Part shown: piece after piece, positions 1 to 12,104 of the stretch
Position numbering within the stretch: position 1 is the first letter of the stretch
Layout of the letters: each line of letters opens with the position of its first letter
DNA from: Scedosporium boydii
Taxonomy: Eukaryota; Ascomycota; Sordariomycetes; Microascales; Microascaceae
Direction of reading: 5' to 3'
Assembly (NCBI GenBank): GCA_002221725.1
Contig: NJFT01000085.1
Coordinates: forward strand, 90,131-154,130
DNA length: 64,000 nt
Position numbers and translations under genes: made by a program
The notes under the pieces: generated by a model
Database searches by the model: none
Told to the model about the DNA's origin: nothing
What the model saw: the letters and a program-made list of their open reading frames with translations, nothing else

Positions 1-90
1 GGAGTGGCTATCCCCGTCCTCACGCCCGTCACCTTCGGCGTCATCTCCATCCTCCTGCCCGCGGATGGAACTGAAATCCGTGGTTATTAG
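1..90 (+). CDS. Possible C-terminal end of a gene cut by the window edge
   Basis: Reading from base 1 in frame 1 gives 29 codons and then TAG at 88-90, with a GC-rich third position like the real genes in the window. The peptide ends LLPADGTEIRGY and has a hydrophobic stretch before it. It is too short to identify and could be a chance open frame. I list it because the codon use differs from the degraded DNA that follows. Confidence 0.25.
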   Translation, partial: GVAIPVLTPVTFGVISILLPADGTEIRGY

Positions 91-1453
91 TTAATCTGGA
101 AGAAAAGATTAGGGAAAGGAAAAAGATCAATGGTTATACTGTATGCTGGTAGAGGAACTGGATCAAATTTGAGGGCCCTATATCGGCGATGCCATGGCGT
201 CATCGTCCGTCGGTTCTCGAGGATGCTGCTTGCTCATCTTGGTAATGAAGCTCCTACGGTGCTGCTGTCCTGGTTCCGGGGCCGGGGTTGGTGATGTTGG
301 CTCATTGGATTTCGCCCCCAGCAAGCCGACGGATGGCCTACTCCAGGGGGTGTCGGATGCGCCTCGGGCGAGACTCCGAAGCTCGCCCCTATCGTCCGTG
401 GTGAGAGCGTTTCCCGCTGACGTCAAACGCCTTCAAGGACCACCCACACGTTGACGGCTTTACCAACCATCTACTCTGGTTGGCCGAGAACCGTCAATCC
501 TTGCTTAAAAACGGGGTCGAGAGTCTTTGGATACGGGAGCAATATTTGGCGACAGTGGTACACTTGTCGCTCGGTCACTATTCGCGCCGACGCGGCTGGC
601 GCATACCGACAAGCAGTGTTATAGGCATCGAGTGCCTGGTGATGACCCCCAAGCTCAACAGGTGCGAGGACTAACTGGTTGGCAAACTGCAGAGACACTC
701 GCGGGCTTAAAGGTGGCCTCCGTAGCACAATTTTCAACTGAATTATCGTGTATTCCGCTCAGATATGTCACCGAGAAGTTAAAGTTCCTCGACTCATCCG
801 CAAATCATCACAGCCAGTCCAGCCATCCTGCATGGCGGCAGGGAAAAAAAGAAACCGAGGGCATCGCTTCCCGTTTCGACCAGCGTATTCGCCGCGTAGC
901 CAGGCCTTTCAAATGAAACCCCAGTTTCCAACCCGGGTATGATCTTTGGTATTTGGGTTTCACATATGATGTGAGGAAATGTCTGCTGTTCATGGATCAA
1001 TGCCAAAGAACTGCTTCCTTCTGGCCCACTCGGCAGCCGTCTGAAAAGAAAGACGAACAGCCACCAGCATGCCTGCCAGTCGACAGATATTATCTTGGAA
1101 GCCCGTTCCTCTTGGAATCTGGGGTCGCCATACCGAAGAGGTGTTTTGAAACGCCGAAATCATACACTCGTGGTAGACGCATTGGCATCGATCCCGAATA
1201 GAGAACCAACCGAGACCGATGATACAAACATGACCGAAATATCCTACTGATGGGGCTGTCCATCGTGGATCCCAATTTAAGACAAATAAAAGATGACGAG
1301 GCTCGGATCTTCGAGAAAGAGAGTTCTCAGACGATGGAGGTGTTCGCGGGACCGTTCGTACCTGCGTGGAAATCTTGAGTCTGGGGGACATGGCAGCTCT
1401 GGATGATCCATGGTATAGAAATACTCAAATAGGTCGCCCATTCCCCCAACCCC

Positions 1454-2324
1454 TTACCCACAAACGCCAGTGTTTCCAGGCGTAAACCTCTTGCCTATTC
1501 TCTCCTGTGAGGAAGGCGGATGTCCGCTGCTTACTGAGGCACTCCGCAGACACGCTCCAACCCAAGGATCAATCATCTCGCGAATGAATTGATGATTTCG
1601 TTGTTCGAACAGGTCCATGGGTATCCTTCCGGCCATCCGTCGAAGGTACGCCTCTGCCTCTTGCTCAGTACGAAGGTCTGGGTCCATAATTATGTTCTGG
1701 CCCTACCATACCATGTCGGGAGTGTCAGAAAAGACACACCTTGCCTTGGGGGTTTCATCCACAAGGCAGGCGTATTGCCCATCTTCAGGGTTCTCCGGCA
1801 CAAGATACATATATTCCCGCCTACATTTTGATGGTCCTTCTGACAAGTAGCGTGCCGTTTCTGAATGCCTTGGTCTTAGTTCTAATTGACCTTGGCCAAT
1901 TATGGTCAAGCTTACTTCTCCTGAAAAGGGCCCTTGTTAGCGGAGTCTGACTAGAGTCTGAAAAGAGTATAAACTTACGATTATGATCGCTCCCACAAGC
2001 GTGAAGAGTTATCTGGAAGATTACTTCCCAAGGCGGCTTGATTTTCCTCTGAATGAGCAGTGCAAACCCAAAGTCTGCGCCTGTCTGAGCCAATTCCTCA
2101 ACTGCTTTGCAAATCTTTCGCAAAACTCGCATTCTACCACACGGGGAGTAGTCCGGGGACATGCTCACTAAGGCGTCCGATGCCAGGAGATGTCGCAAAG
2201 ACTCCTCCTCAAGGAGGACCACTGTAGGTCTCGACTTTTCTTCACAGAAATGCTGGTATTTCTTCCCATGTAGAGATCGCACTGAGTCGCCCCTGATGTG
2301 TGGGAGACCACCCGACCTTCTCAC
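1454..2324 (-). pseudogene. Two-exon unknown gene with one in-frame amber stop
   Basis: The minus strand reads from ATG at 2324 to a donor at 1978 (exon end 1979). A 58-nt intron (1921-1978) has donor GTAAGT, branch CGCTAAC and acceptor TTTTCAG, and exon 2 (from 1920) continues in phase. The spliced frame gives 187 residues up to a TAG at 1703-1705. The same frame then stays open for 82 more coding-like codons to 1454, including a segment with LRTEQEAEAYLRRMAGRIP and MIDPWVGA. The unbroken frame on both sides suggests one nonsense mutation in a formerly longer protein. The true start may lie further upstream. I do not recognise the family. If the TAG is the real terminus, this is an intact 187-residue gene. 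Confidence 0.45.
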
Positions 2325-2911
2325 GGCAGTTAAGAATTCAGAAGCTTGAAGCCATCGTTGTCCTGCTGCCAGGCCTTTTCCAGGGACACGCGACTATGAC
2401 TTACGATCGAGTCGTCGCCCTTCTCAGTGGCATCCGATGAATGCTTGAGACCCGAACTGAGCTCTCCTCTTCATTCTCATTCGTTGCATGGAATGTGAAG
2501 TATGAGGAAACCGAGCCTCTTGAGCCGTAAGGAAAATAACTACCAGAGAGCTCACGAGTGAAGACGGGGATACGGAAAAAAGAATATAGTGCTGATACCA
2601 ACGACGAGAAGATGTTCTCGAAGCTTCGACGGCCGATGTCCGATGTCGTACTTGTACTTGTGTAAGGGACTCTCGCCGGTTTTTTGTGCCGAGGATATTT
2701 AATTTACCCTTTCGGTGTTGGATAAAGGAGCAGGAAATCACTGTGGATCTATCCAAGTCCTTCAGGCCTAAGACCTACCTCCCTCGGAAGTTCGCAGTGC
2801 CGTCACACTATTCCTCGGATCTCTGCTAGGGCAAGATCTTATAGATCATCGGATATCTCCCTTCGCACTTTTCAACCTCCCAACCACCCGTGCGCTGCGG
2901 CTCATTGTGGA

Positions 2912-3378
2912 TTAGTGTTTTTTGAGACAAACCAAGTATTCGTTGTTATTGTCCTGAGCGAGCTCGCGTTCAGGGCCGTTGAGCCAATCGTATATCCTCT
3001 CATTTCGACAGCGAACCGAATCGGTGGGGGGCTTCGCCAAAAGACGAGCATCCCCTCTACCATTGCCGATGCCAGCAGGTTGGTCGATGAGCCGAGAAGT
3101 TTCTGGTTGAATGATGCCAAATCGGCACACTAGAAGATCTACCCTGGTTGGTAGGGACTCTTGAAAACTCTCGGCTTCTTGCAGCTTCAAGTCTGCATCA
3201 ATTATCCTGTCCGGGGTCATGGCGAGGGTCGCACAGGCCAGGGATTTCCCCCTCGAACGTGATTGCAACTTCGGAACCGAGTCTACCCTACAGTAGGTGG
3301 AGTGGGTTGAGTAAGTGACGCGATAATGGGCTCCTTGAGTCCTAGTATATTGTCGGAGGAAGGCCGATGTCAACTTAC
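2912..3378 (-). pseudogene. Coding-like fragment directly downstream of the kinase, with an intron
   Basis: An intron at 3288-3378 (donor GTAAGT, acceptor CTGTAG) is followed by an open frame from 3287 to a TAA at 2912. The peptide looks genuinely coding, with segments such as QESLPTRVDLLVCRFGIIQP and CRNERIYDWLNGPE. The donor lies 19 nt past the kinase stop codon, so this could be a 3' UTR intron of the kinase transcript leading into the remains of a second gene, or the tail of a gene once fused or alternatively spliced to the kinase. No start codon with a good upstream exon is visible. The family is not recognised. Confidence 0.35.
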
Positions 3379-3396
3379 GATGAGAATAGTGCTATC

Positions 3397-4922
3397 TCAC
3401 GTCGGCGTAGTTCGCGATGATGCGGTGCTGTGAAACCAGGGATGATCAAGAATCTCCTTGGCAGTCGGCCGCTGCTTCGCATCATAAACGAATATCTTAG
3501 ACAGTAGGTCGAATAATAGGGAAGCTTCAAATTCGGAAATCCTAGGAATCGCATCCGGCAGTCCACCTGACTCGTCATCGTAGTCATAGATGTAGACGTT
3601 ATCCACCTTTACGGCCTTGGGCTTCCATATCATGTTGTCAAAACAAGACGGGAATGGTTCTTTTTCACTGGGGTCGTAGCCACGCCCTTCACCTTCGGGT
3701 GGAAGCCCCTTACCTGTGTCGACAAGGTTGCCTTCCAGCTGATCCCATATCTTGTAGACGAGATCCCTCAAGAACCGCTTGTCATCCAATTTCTCGACAG
3801 GGCCTCCCTTTTTCGGATTCTTCGTTGGATATCCCTGGTAGTCCCAAAGGATATCTCCCCACTCGGTGGGCATGTACCCCAGGATTTCTTCCACCCTTCT
3901 TACTAGCTCGACGGGGCAGTAGGCGGAAAAAAATGGATTATATCCGGCTCGGAACTGGAAGAGGCAGCAGCCTAGGGCCCAGACGTCGCTTGCGGGACTG
4001 GGCGGTAAACCGACAGCAACTTCGGGGGCAAGAAACTCGGCGGGTGTGCCTAGCATCTTTTTGGGAGGAGACGAAATTGGAAAAGACTGATCAAAGTCAA
4101 CGAGTATTGTGTCACTGCTGATAAAGCTGAAGTCCAGGGATAGAAAGTCAAGTGCTTTGACGAGGTATCGAGGTGCCTCCGGACCGGTCTGTTCGCCGGA
4201 CTCCAGTTCAAGCTCTTGAGTTACCGGGGATCCAAAGAGACGGTAAATTCCGGCTTCGTCAAGGTGGTCGAAACCCTGCAGGGTGAATAGGATATTCCCG
4301 GTGGCGACATCTAAGATAAGTTAGCAGGAAAACATTAAGAAGAGTTCAAGTTTTATCTGAGGGGGATCCAGAACATACCTCCGTGGCAAATACCCTGCGC
4401 GTGGAGATCGGCAAGGGCTTTTGCAGCTTGATATCCAACCTTTCGAGCGAGCCACGGTTTTAGCCTACACGAAAAGAGGGTCGACAACTCCGAAGCAGAT
4501 GGGCCAAAAACGGGCAAAACTAGACACAGATGTCGACCGTTTGGGCCCTCAAAAGTAAACCGCCCAAGTTCGGACATGAACGTTGCTGGTCCTCGGGCAC
4601 GGTTTGAGACGGCAACCTGGCTGCTTAGAACACGAAGAGACTTGTCGCTAATCGATGAAGAATGCTTTGCTGCGACAAACTTCAAAGCCACCCACTTCCT
4701 GTCGCACTCGTCTCGTGCTAGCCAGACAGTGGAGAAGCCGCCCGCCCCGAGCTTGTGCACGATCCTGTAGCGACCTCCATAGTAAGTGTCTCCGAGATTG
4801 ACGGGATGGAAGCCCCCTGGGCGGTAATGTTCGGGATCTTCTGCCTCGAAATTGGGGCAAAGGAAGCGGAGAGAGTGGTAGGATTCACTATCGCTATCCT
4901 GATCGACGGGGAGTAGCGACAT
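3397..4922 (-). CDS. SRPK-like serine/threonine protein kinase, intact, two exons
   Basis: Exon 1 is 4922-4379 and exon 2 is 4310-3397, joined across a 68-nt intron (donor GTATGT, acceptor ATCTTAG), giving 485 residues. All core kinase elements are present in order: glycine loop LGAGGFSTVW (58-67), lysine in VALKFV (K81), catalytic loop HGDVATGN (180-187, interrupted exactly by the intron), metal-binding motif DFD (253-255), APE (276-278), then DVWALGC and a final HPWF helix. HGD instead of HRD and DFD instead of DFG are usual in the fungal SRPK-like expansion, so activity is plausible. The segment FEGPNGRHLCLVLPVFGPS is also typical of SRPK relatives. Cytoplasmic or nuclear phosphorylation of SR-like substrates is a family-level inference. 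It is the only clearly intact gene in the left 26 kb. Confidence 0.88.
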
Positions 4923-5107
4923 TTTTGGTTCCGCAGATGAGAGCCACGTTTGAGTTCTAAATGAAAAAGAAAGACGTCAAGAACGAGGCGTGAAGCATCG
5001 CAAGGACTGCGGGGGGAGAAGATGCTGGAGTCGGCATTTTATTCGCAGATTGGTCAATGATACATTAGGCAGCCTTGTTGGCTCGATGAATGAAGGATGG
5101 TAGATGC

Positions 5108-6476
5108 CTAGAACAAACCGCAGGTCCTGTCGAGTCTTGCCCTGATTGGGTGCCTGGTCCAGTGCGACTGTTGGGAATGCGGCAAGGCTGCAGCTTTGAG
5201 GTTTCCATTCGTCAAACGCGTGGTTGACAACAAGAGAGTTGCTGCAATCCAGTCACGCTCCGGACTCGGAGCCATGCCCGTGGTGTGAAGAGACCGGTCA
5301 CCGAAAGGACAGGTTGGTGACCCATTACTTTCCAGGTCGGTCGATCCAATGGAGTTCTCCTTTGCTGAAAATGAAGGCGAATCAAGAGATCTCTTTGACT
5401 CCACGACCGTCTGGGCAAGAACCATCTCGTTTCTACGCCAATGGCACAATTTCCCAGGACGATTATACCCGAGTCAGGGGAGAATGCCTCGCTCAGTTTG
5501 GTTCACATTAGATACGGTAGCATCTTCCTCGTCCCATTGCAAGTTGATACATTGGACAAGGTTGCTTGTATATGGTCTCCTTCGCGCCTCCTTGTGTTGT
5601 TGGCGGTTGGAAGGCTAAGTTCATCGAGATCTCAGCAAACGACTTTATGATCGACAATGAGCCGTTGGATCCGGGTTGACCCGTTGCTCGATTTCCACGG
5701 AGCCCGGGGGGTTCTGACATCTATGATACCTCCAAAGAACCGGCACAATCGAAACAAGTGCGGCGGAGTTCTTGAGAGTGACGCGCAAGCCGGACCGCCG
5801 GACCCTTTCCTCAGATCCCAGATCTTCTTGACCCGACGAGCCCTAAAGTCTTGCCGAGTTTGTGCAGTACTTTGAACCCTCTGTAGGAGGATTAGGTCCG
5901 TTGCTTTGTTGTTTTCGAATGGCCGTATTCGTTTCACAGGTCATCAGGTCTCCCAAGCGGCCGTCGCACCTCGTGTCCGACGTGATCATGCACTCTGCTC
6001 TGTCCACATCAACCCCAGGACGGTCTGGCAGACACCTTATGCCGTGGTAAAAGAGTAGAACCCTCAGGTCTTGGCATACTAAGAGAGCCTATTAGAGCTA
6101 TGTCAATTGATCCGATGCGTCGGTGGGCACACAAAACGTTAGGGTACGCTCGCTCCCATTTCCGCCTTGGGGAACGGAACCCCGACAGGTACATCTCTGG
6201 AGGTTCGCTTTCACGTTTCTGAAAGGGCCAACCGAAAGGAAACATGCTCCAATGCTTGCCCTCAGGAGCCGCAGTGCTCCGTCAAGAAGCGGATGTGTGG
6301 CATTGGTAATCCCGCTTGGAGGGAGATGCTTGTAGGCCATCCATAAGCCTGAAAATATCAATGAAGTCAATCTCTTCGTCAACGCCGATAAGATTGTGAG
6401 GAAGTAACGGTTGGGAAACGGAAATCTTGTGCTTGAGAGCGTATATCCGTACCGCCCGAGTGCGGCAGAGTCGCAT
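5108..6476 (-). pseudogene. Decayed coding fragments upstream of the kinase
   Basis: Several short open stretches on the minus strand look coding but switch frame. They include DWIAATLLLSTTRLTNGNLK near 5230, SLSIIKSFAEISMNLAF near 5640 and RVQSTAQTRQDFRARRVKKI near 5840. No frame stays open for more than about 110 codons and no start or exon chain can be drawn. Nothing is recognised. I read it as remains of one or more former genes, with low confidence. The span 4923-5107 before it is the kinase 5' flank, with no further feature seen. Confidence 0.2.
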
Positions 6477-6602
6477 TACTCACGCATCTAATCTCGAGAG
6501 TGCACCGCCTCTCTGGAAACGTTGGCTATCGCCGACTACACGGGAGCCACGCAAGAGTGGAATTTCCAATTGTGTGATGGTAAGAGACCAGAGCGGAGTG
6601 CG

Positions 6603-7640
6603 CTAGGCTTTTGACTTCGAAGCAGACGATATGCCCTCCCACAGTTGGTCCGGTCGGAAAACGTGAAACAAAGCGGTTACCAACTGTCGGGTGCGGGAAT
6701 GCCCAATCTTGGAAGCCACTGATGAGTACATAGCTTTATATACTAGGAAGGAGAAGCTAGAGCCGCAATGTCGAAGGCTTTGGGGATGCTGGATGTATTG
6801 AGCACTGGCACGGTAAACCCCCAACTCATGGCTTAGAATCAGATTCAGAATTTGATGCTGGAGTAGGTAGCCTTTTTTTGGATCGCCCAGGCGCAAAAGA
6901 GAAACCATCTGGCCCTATTCCGAGAAGTTTGATTTGTGATATTCACTAGAGAGGCTTCTTTCGTCTCAGCTTCTGGGAGGGATACTTCATAGGTAGGTCG
7001 CGATGATGTATATAACTGCGTCGTTGGGAGGTTGGTGTCTAGAAGAAATACCAACGCCCACGCTTCATATATTCGAAGGGGCACCACCCGAATACGATCC
7101 TGATAGGACGTAAACGAATACCCAAAGGAAGAAATGGTCCCGGTTGATCCTCCAGAACCAAGTTGACTGAGCTTTGACCTTCTTCGCACCTTTCTTGAGC
7201 TTTCGTAAGATCAGGTCGGTCGTATCAAAGGATCTTGTCACAGGAATTGGCACTTCTCCACAACGTCCTTCAAGAGTTGTCGGTGAGCCTTTTGGCCAAT
7301 GTATATATATGTGGTTTAGTCGGACCCGGGAGCGGGCCCGAGAGATTGGAGAATTGGCATTCTCCCTCGAGGTCGAGGTCGAGGCGTCCCGATGCAAAAA
7401 AATATTGACCACCCCCCATCAGAGTTATCGGGGGAGAAATACCATCCTTCGCTGGCAAATAGTATCCGCCGTCGCCGTTTGATCCGGCCCCTGAGCTTCT
7501 GATTCTGCCCCATGAAATCGTCAGCAGCTGTAACCGTGCATTGAGAATTGCACCGCCTATGACCACCTCGTTGCCTGTTCCTACTTACCGTCCTTAACCT
7601 CTCCGCTAGGATTTTAAGCACTTTTAGTTTATGCTCGCTC
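6603..7640 (-). pseudogene. Frameshifted unknown gene remnant
   Basis: A GTAAGT donor near 7587 (minus strand) is followed by three successive coding-like stretches in different frames. The first covers about 7566-7270 (with ISWGRIRSSGAGSNGDGGYY), the second about 7270-7150 (with EVPIPVTRSFDTTDLILRKL) and the third about 7120-6845 (with VPLRIYEAWALVFLLDTN). Each ends at a stop just after the next begins, as expected when single-base indels break one frame. The product is not recognised and has no clear signal peptide or domain. Confidence 0.3.
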
Positions 7641-8435
7641 TCGTAATTTCTCTGTTCTCGCTGTTCGAAATGGAGCCGGATTCGCCCTATCGCAGCGGAT
7701 GGATTCAGAACGATTCATTTGGAGGGAGCAGAGGCAGTTCCAACTGACCTGCTAGACTCGAGCCCTAGAACTTGGGAGCCCCTGATGTTCGGCACCAGAG
7801 TGAGTCGGCGGTTAAGAAATGCTGCCGCAATGAAGAAGCAACGGACATAGCAGGGGCCAGCGACGGGGACTCAAGAAGAGACAGGCAGCCGGGCGCGGAC
7901 CATGAGGTTGATGTCGACGGTGATCAAGAAGCTTGATGTCTTTTGCTCACGCTCGATGGAGGACGCGGCTGTAACCTCGAACTCGCCCGATTGGTGCTCA
8001 CGGTTGAACGAGCTCTCCTTGTTATCGCCTGAATGTGAGACGCCTGGAGGGAGTCGAAGAGGTGGTCTTGGGGTGAGGGGCAGGAGTGGGAGTGTCAAGA
8101 AAAGAGGGAGGGGACACCTCCGCATCGGAAGAGGATACATAGACGTCCATTCCGTTCAAGGGGGTGGGGCGGGAGACTGACGTAGGCGTCTTGGCAGTCA
8201 AGGTATTAGGGGATTGGGAGCCTTATTGCGACTGTTGATGAAGTTCTTTGAATGTGAGAAAAACGTTGGGGAATCGCTTGAGTACTTGATGGGTCAGTGG
8301 AGCTCCGAACGGTCGAACGACCACCACGACCGCTCGAATGTGCCTGTTGTCCTAAGGCCACTACTGCTACTTGTGCCGGATACATACGCATGTGACGCAG
8401 TTGAGGCAAGTTAGTCGATATATATATCAATTCCA
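7641..8435. other. No supportable gene
   Basis: The plus strand has a 92-codon open stretch (7902-8180) with a purine-rich tail, but it has no conserved feature and no exon chain. I see no repeat, RNA gene or promoter of note. Confidence 0.3.
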
Positions 8436-8840
8436 TCACGTATCAAGGCCATAGGCGGCTTTCGCATTTGGCGACGCCGCCACCACCGCCTGCAGCTGAT
8501 CTTGGCCCGGAAATAATATAAGATCTGGGATGGCAAGAGGAGAGGCTGCGTCTCCCAAGCTCTTCAGGTCCGAAAACGCCCCAAATATATACCATTGATC
8601 GATGTCCCTTCTGTAAGCCCAGGGACCACTTCTTCCAGGATATGCATCGCATCGATTGCAAGAATACCGTCGCGAAGTGAAAAAGAAAACACCGCGGGGC
8701 GGTCTGAGACCTGCAGAAGAGGCTCCGGCCATTCGGTGCCATTGCCCGTACCAGCTCCGTATAAATCGGGGCATGGCTTCGGAGCAAATCGAGGGCCAAG
8801 CTTGTCGGCGGGCATGGGCTTCTGTAAGCTTCGTGACTGA
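8436..8840 (-). pseudogene. Frameshifted unknown gene remnant
   Basis: One frame from 8815 carries GTEWPEPLLQVSDRPAVFSF and AIDAMHILEEVVPGLTEGTS and stops at 8564. The coding signal then resumes in another frame (LGDAASPLAIPDLILFPGQD) and ends at 8436. The handover inside about 40 bases points to a single indel. Upstream bases to about 8840 may extend it. The family is not recognised. Confidence 0.3.
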
Positions 8841-9617
8841 TTCTTCGATTATATTCCCCTTGTTAGGCGACTGGATTTTAAATGTGATGTTGGCCTAGTT
8901 CTAGAGTCTCGCTAGAAATAGTCTCCACGACGTAGAAGGCAGAATCATTCGCGGAGAAGAAGAGGACAAGCTCATTACGCAGGGAAACATCGTTTGACGC
9001 CAAACCGGATAGGTCACTCATTGTCGGAGTCATAGGGGATAGGAGAGTCCTCCTTCGATGAGGCGCCGGCTTGCGATGCCAATTGCGGCAGGCGTTCCAA
9101 TTGGTACCCTTGTTTTGGCTGTTAGTGAAGTCGGCGGCTCTCTGACGATTTGATACAAGCCATGGCTGCCGCTACTCAGTCGTCGCCGTCTGTGAAGCCG
9201 AGCTTAGACAACCAGACGAGATCGACACAAAAGATGTCGGTCTCGTAGGATAGTAAGTCCTCTATTGTACAGATGCCAGTACGCTCCTAGACAACAACAG
9301 TATAGGAGGGGCCAAAAATGGATGATCCAAGCTGTATATGGCGGGATAGCAGGGGGGATCTACGTTGGTCTTTGTCTTTGGTTAAGAGGGGTCAGAGAGT
9401 GAAGATCGTAAGAAAGAGTCACTTCACAATGGGAGCGTTGCCTTCCCAAATATAAGAAGTGCCGCTTAGTTCTTGCTTGGATATTGGGGAGGGCATCAAA
9501 CTTCTATTTGCCAAATTGCAATAGCATCATTGCTTATAATCATTACAATGAAGGCAAGAGTATCTTCGGACATCGTGAATGTTGACCACGTTCATCTTAC
9601 TCCCATAAAACCTTTGG
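8841..9617. other. No supportable gene
   Basis: Both strands have frequent stops and no frame above about 70 codons. No introns, repeats or RNA genes were recognised. It separates two decayed minus-strand genes. Confidence 0.3.
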
Positions 9618-10879
9618 TTAACCTAGGCAGTAGTGTTCCCTGTAGATCGATATGTATGAGATGGAGAAATACAGTTCGCTCCGTTTCATAAAGGACAAAT
9701 CCCATTGCGGACCGAAGAGTGTCTTCGATATCTGTCCCTTTGACCTGTTGTAGAACTCGAGGGCAGACGGAACTGTTTCGTATCGCCAGCAGCAACGACG
9801 AAAGCCCACAGGGAGACCGCCAAGGGGACAGCGAAACATACTGCAAGTTCTGCCAGTTGTCCGCCCCTTCGGATACGATGGGCGGTTGGAGGCACTTTCA
9901 GGGACGCCCAGTTCGTGGAAGTCCTCGGCTTTGGCCCTTGCATACGAACTCAAGACGGTTATGATGCGATCCATCTCCATCCTCATTTCACAGACCTCTT
10001 CCTCAATCTGATTTCTCAATCGTTTTCTCCCCCCTGACTGGAAGTCCTTCTTTAGTGTGCGCAGGGCGCTGGTTGGCGGCGCCACATCCTCAATCAAGGC
10101 ACTCCAAGCAGCATCTACCCGTCGACGTGCTACCCGCAAACCCTTGTCGAACTTTAGAAAGTAAGGGCTATTGAATACCGTATCCGCGCCGACAGCATCC
10201 GTGGCTAGAATGGCTTGGTTCCGTGCTGCTGAATTTATGCCATCTGCGCGAGGGCGTTGGATCTTCAATGCGAGATGAAATCGACAGTCAAACCAGGCAT
10301 CATTCCAAGCTGCTGGAGCCAGGAACCGGACGTCCCAATAGTTAGCGTCGCTCGAGCGCTCCCCATCAGCGATGTCATCTATAAGGTCCGAGGGAAGCTC
10401 TTTCGAGTACTTGGCGATGTCCGATTCGCCCTCCAAGTGCTTTGGATGGTTCGAAGGGCCTCCGATGCATTCATGGCATTGCCGCTTCTCTCCCCAAAGC
10501 CGAACCCCCCTGTCTCGCAAAGTAGTTGTAGCACGTCGCGGCTGCCGTGGAACGCCGCATAGCTCACAGCTCCCATGTAACCCATGTACACCCCTCCGAC
10601 GTCGTATTCGTACGGCAACACATCTGCCACGCCCACTTGACATACTACCGTCCTATCATCCACCAACGTCCTCGCGCCCTCGGACCAGTCGTCCCTTGTC
10701 GCCGAGCATAATGCCGTGTATGTAGCCCGAGAGCCAGGGCCAACGCCGTGTCCTCGGCGAGGAGCTGTGGAAGGTTTGATGCAAAAGGGCTCTCCTTCTA
10801 CCCAGTAACTTAGAATGAATAAGAGTATTGAAGGGGTAGTAGGGTAGAATACATATAGTAAAAGAGTGCTTCGAGTCAC
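9618..10879 (-). pseudogene. Frameshifted ankyrin-like protein gene
   Basis: The 5' part (10879-10379) ends with an ankyrin-like segment, AVSYAAFHGSRDVLQLLCETG, then runs into a stop. The coding signal jumps at about 10440 into the frame that stays open to 9618, with GESDIAKYSKELPSDLIDDI, WDVRFLAPAAWNDAWFDC and a basic/acidic coiled-looking segment (KRLRNQIEEEVCEMRMEMDR). Near 9900 a third frame takes over with a hydrophobic stretch, LAELAVCFAVPLAVSLWAF, which could be a C-terminal membrane anchor. Two indels therefore explain three frames of one protein. Only one ankyrin unit is recognisable. An unusual intron structure is the alternative, but no donor/acceptor pair was found at the switches. 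Confidence 0.4.
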
Positions 10880-11717
10880 ACACGGCCAGACCCGAACGGT
10901 TTTGGTGGATCTCGCCTGGTACGCCGTCTGTGCAGTTGCGACGGTGACAAAGAAGAAAATAACGACGAAATACCTTACACACTCATCTGGGAGATTGAAT
11001 ATTGGCGGAATCCATGATTCTGTAAGTGATTGGCAACAATGGAGTCTTCGTCAGAACCAACCCTGCGTGGGAAGTTCAATTCATAAGAAACAAATTTTTT
11101 TACCACCTTCGGTGAATAGCTTTGTGCAAAAGTTGCGATGCCGGTGCTACATGCGAAGCGATTCGCAAAACGACGGGCTTTGTCGCCGACATTTGGGGGT
11201 GTTGTCGGGCCCCAAGGAAATGTAGTGTTGTGTGGACCTCACGGCCCACGACACCACCAAGAGTAATACACCGGCGCCAGTTGCCTTTTCAACCATTGCT
11301 TCAGCTCCAGGGGCCGTGAACTCGCCATTCAGCCTCCTGGCAATGTATCTTGACTACTCGCCTCGTTGCGCCAGCGAAGATATATTGGCCCCGTCTGCGG
11401 AATCACCAAATCCCACTCCGCGGCGAGCTATCCCTTCGGTGTCGACTTGCTGGGAGCTCGCTCATGCTCCGGAGCTCCTTTAACTTCGGGGACACCTTTG
11501 TAATCTTAGGAAGCAATTTCCGGACATAAATTTGGGATCCTCCCCATCATTTTCCGGACTGAGGCACAGCGGGTTGGCCATAGAGTCGACCTCTTTGCCC
11601 TTGATAGAAGGATTATCCTCTCCTCAGTTGTCAGCGGTAGTAAGTGGGCTGCAAGCAGGAGCGAGTTGCAACTTTTGGGTTTTCAGTTGCTTGCCAAACC
11701 TCATCTCCTCTGATTCG
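10880..11717. other. No supportable gene
   Basis: Open stretches of 65-119 codons occur on the plus strand (10866-11483), but their composition is not convincing and no splice chain was found. A serine- and proline-rich plus frame at 11532-11744 is equally unsupported. Confidence 0.25.
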
Positions 11718-12104
11718 TTAGCGAGTCCGGAGCCTCTGCCTTAGGGGCCAGAGAAGTCCTCCGTCACACGGTCGACCAAGGGCAGAAGTCCGGCGTAGGG
11801 GGGAGAGGGGGCAGGAAACCCCGCGGAGTGTCTGGCGAGGGAGGTGCTTCGAAGAGATGCTGGCAAGAAAGGCCTCTGTAAACCTACGACGGATGCTGAA
11901 GCTCTTCAGAAAGCCGGCGAAATGCGCAGGGATCTCGACGCCGTTAGATATAGAGGCAGCGCGGATCTGGGAGGTGGCGTTAAAGCTTTGCTGTAGGGCC
12001 TGGAGATTACCCTTACAGGCAGCGCCCGCACCCCAGTTCCCCGTCGTTAGCATAGTCCGTTGCGGACAAGAGGTCATACAGCGCCCAGGTCGTGGGCTTC
12101 CCAC
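11718..12104 (-). pseudogene. Coding-like fragment, unknown
   Basis: An open minus frame of 128 codons includes NLQALQQSFNATSQIRAASI and HFAGFLKSFSIRRRFTEAF, which read as helical protein sequence. The complementary plus frame is also open but less protein-like. There is no recognised domain, exon chain or regulatory signal. It could be a relic or a chance open frame. Confidence 0.22.
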
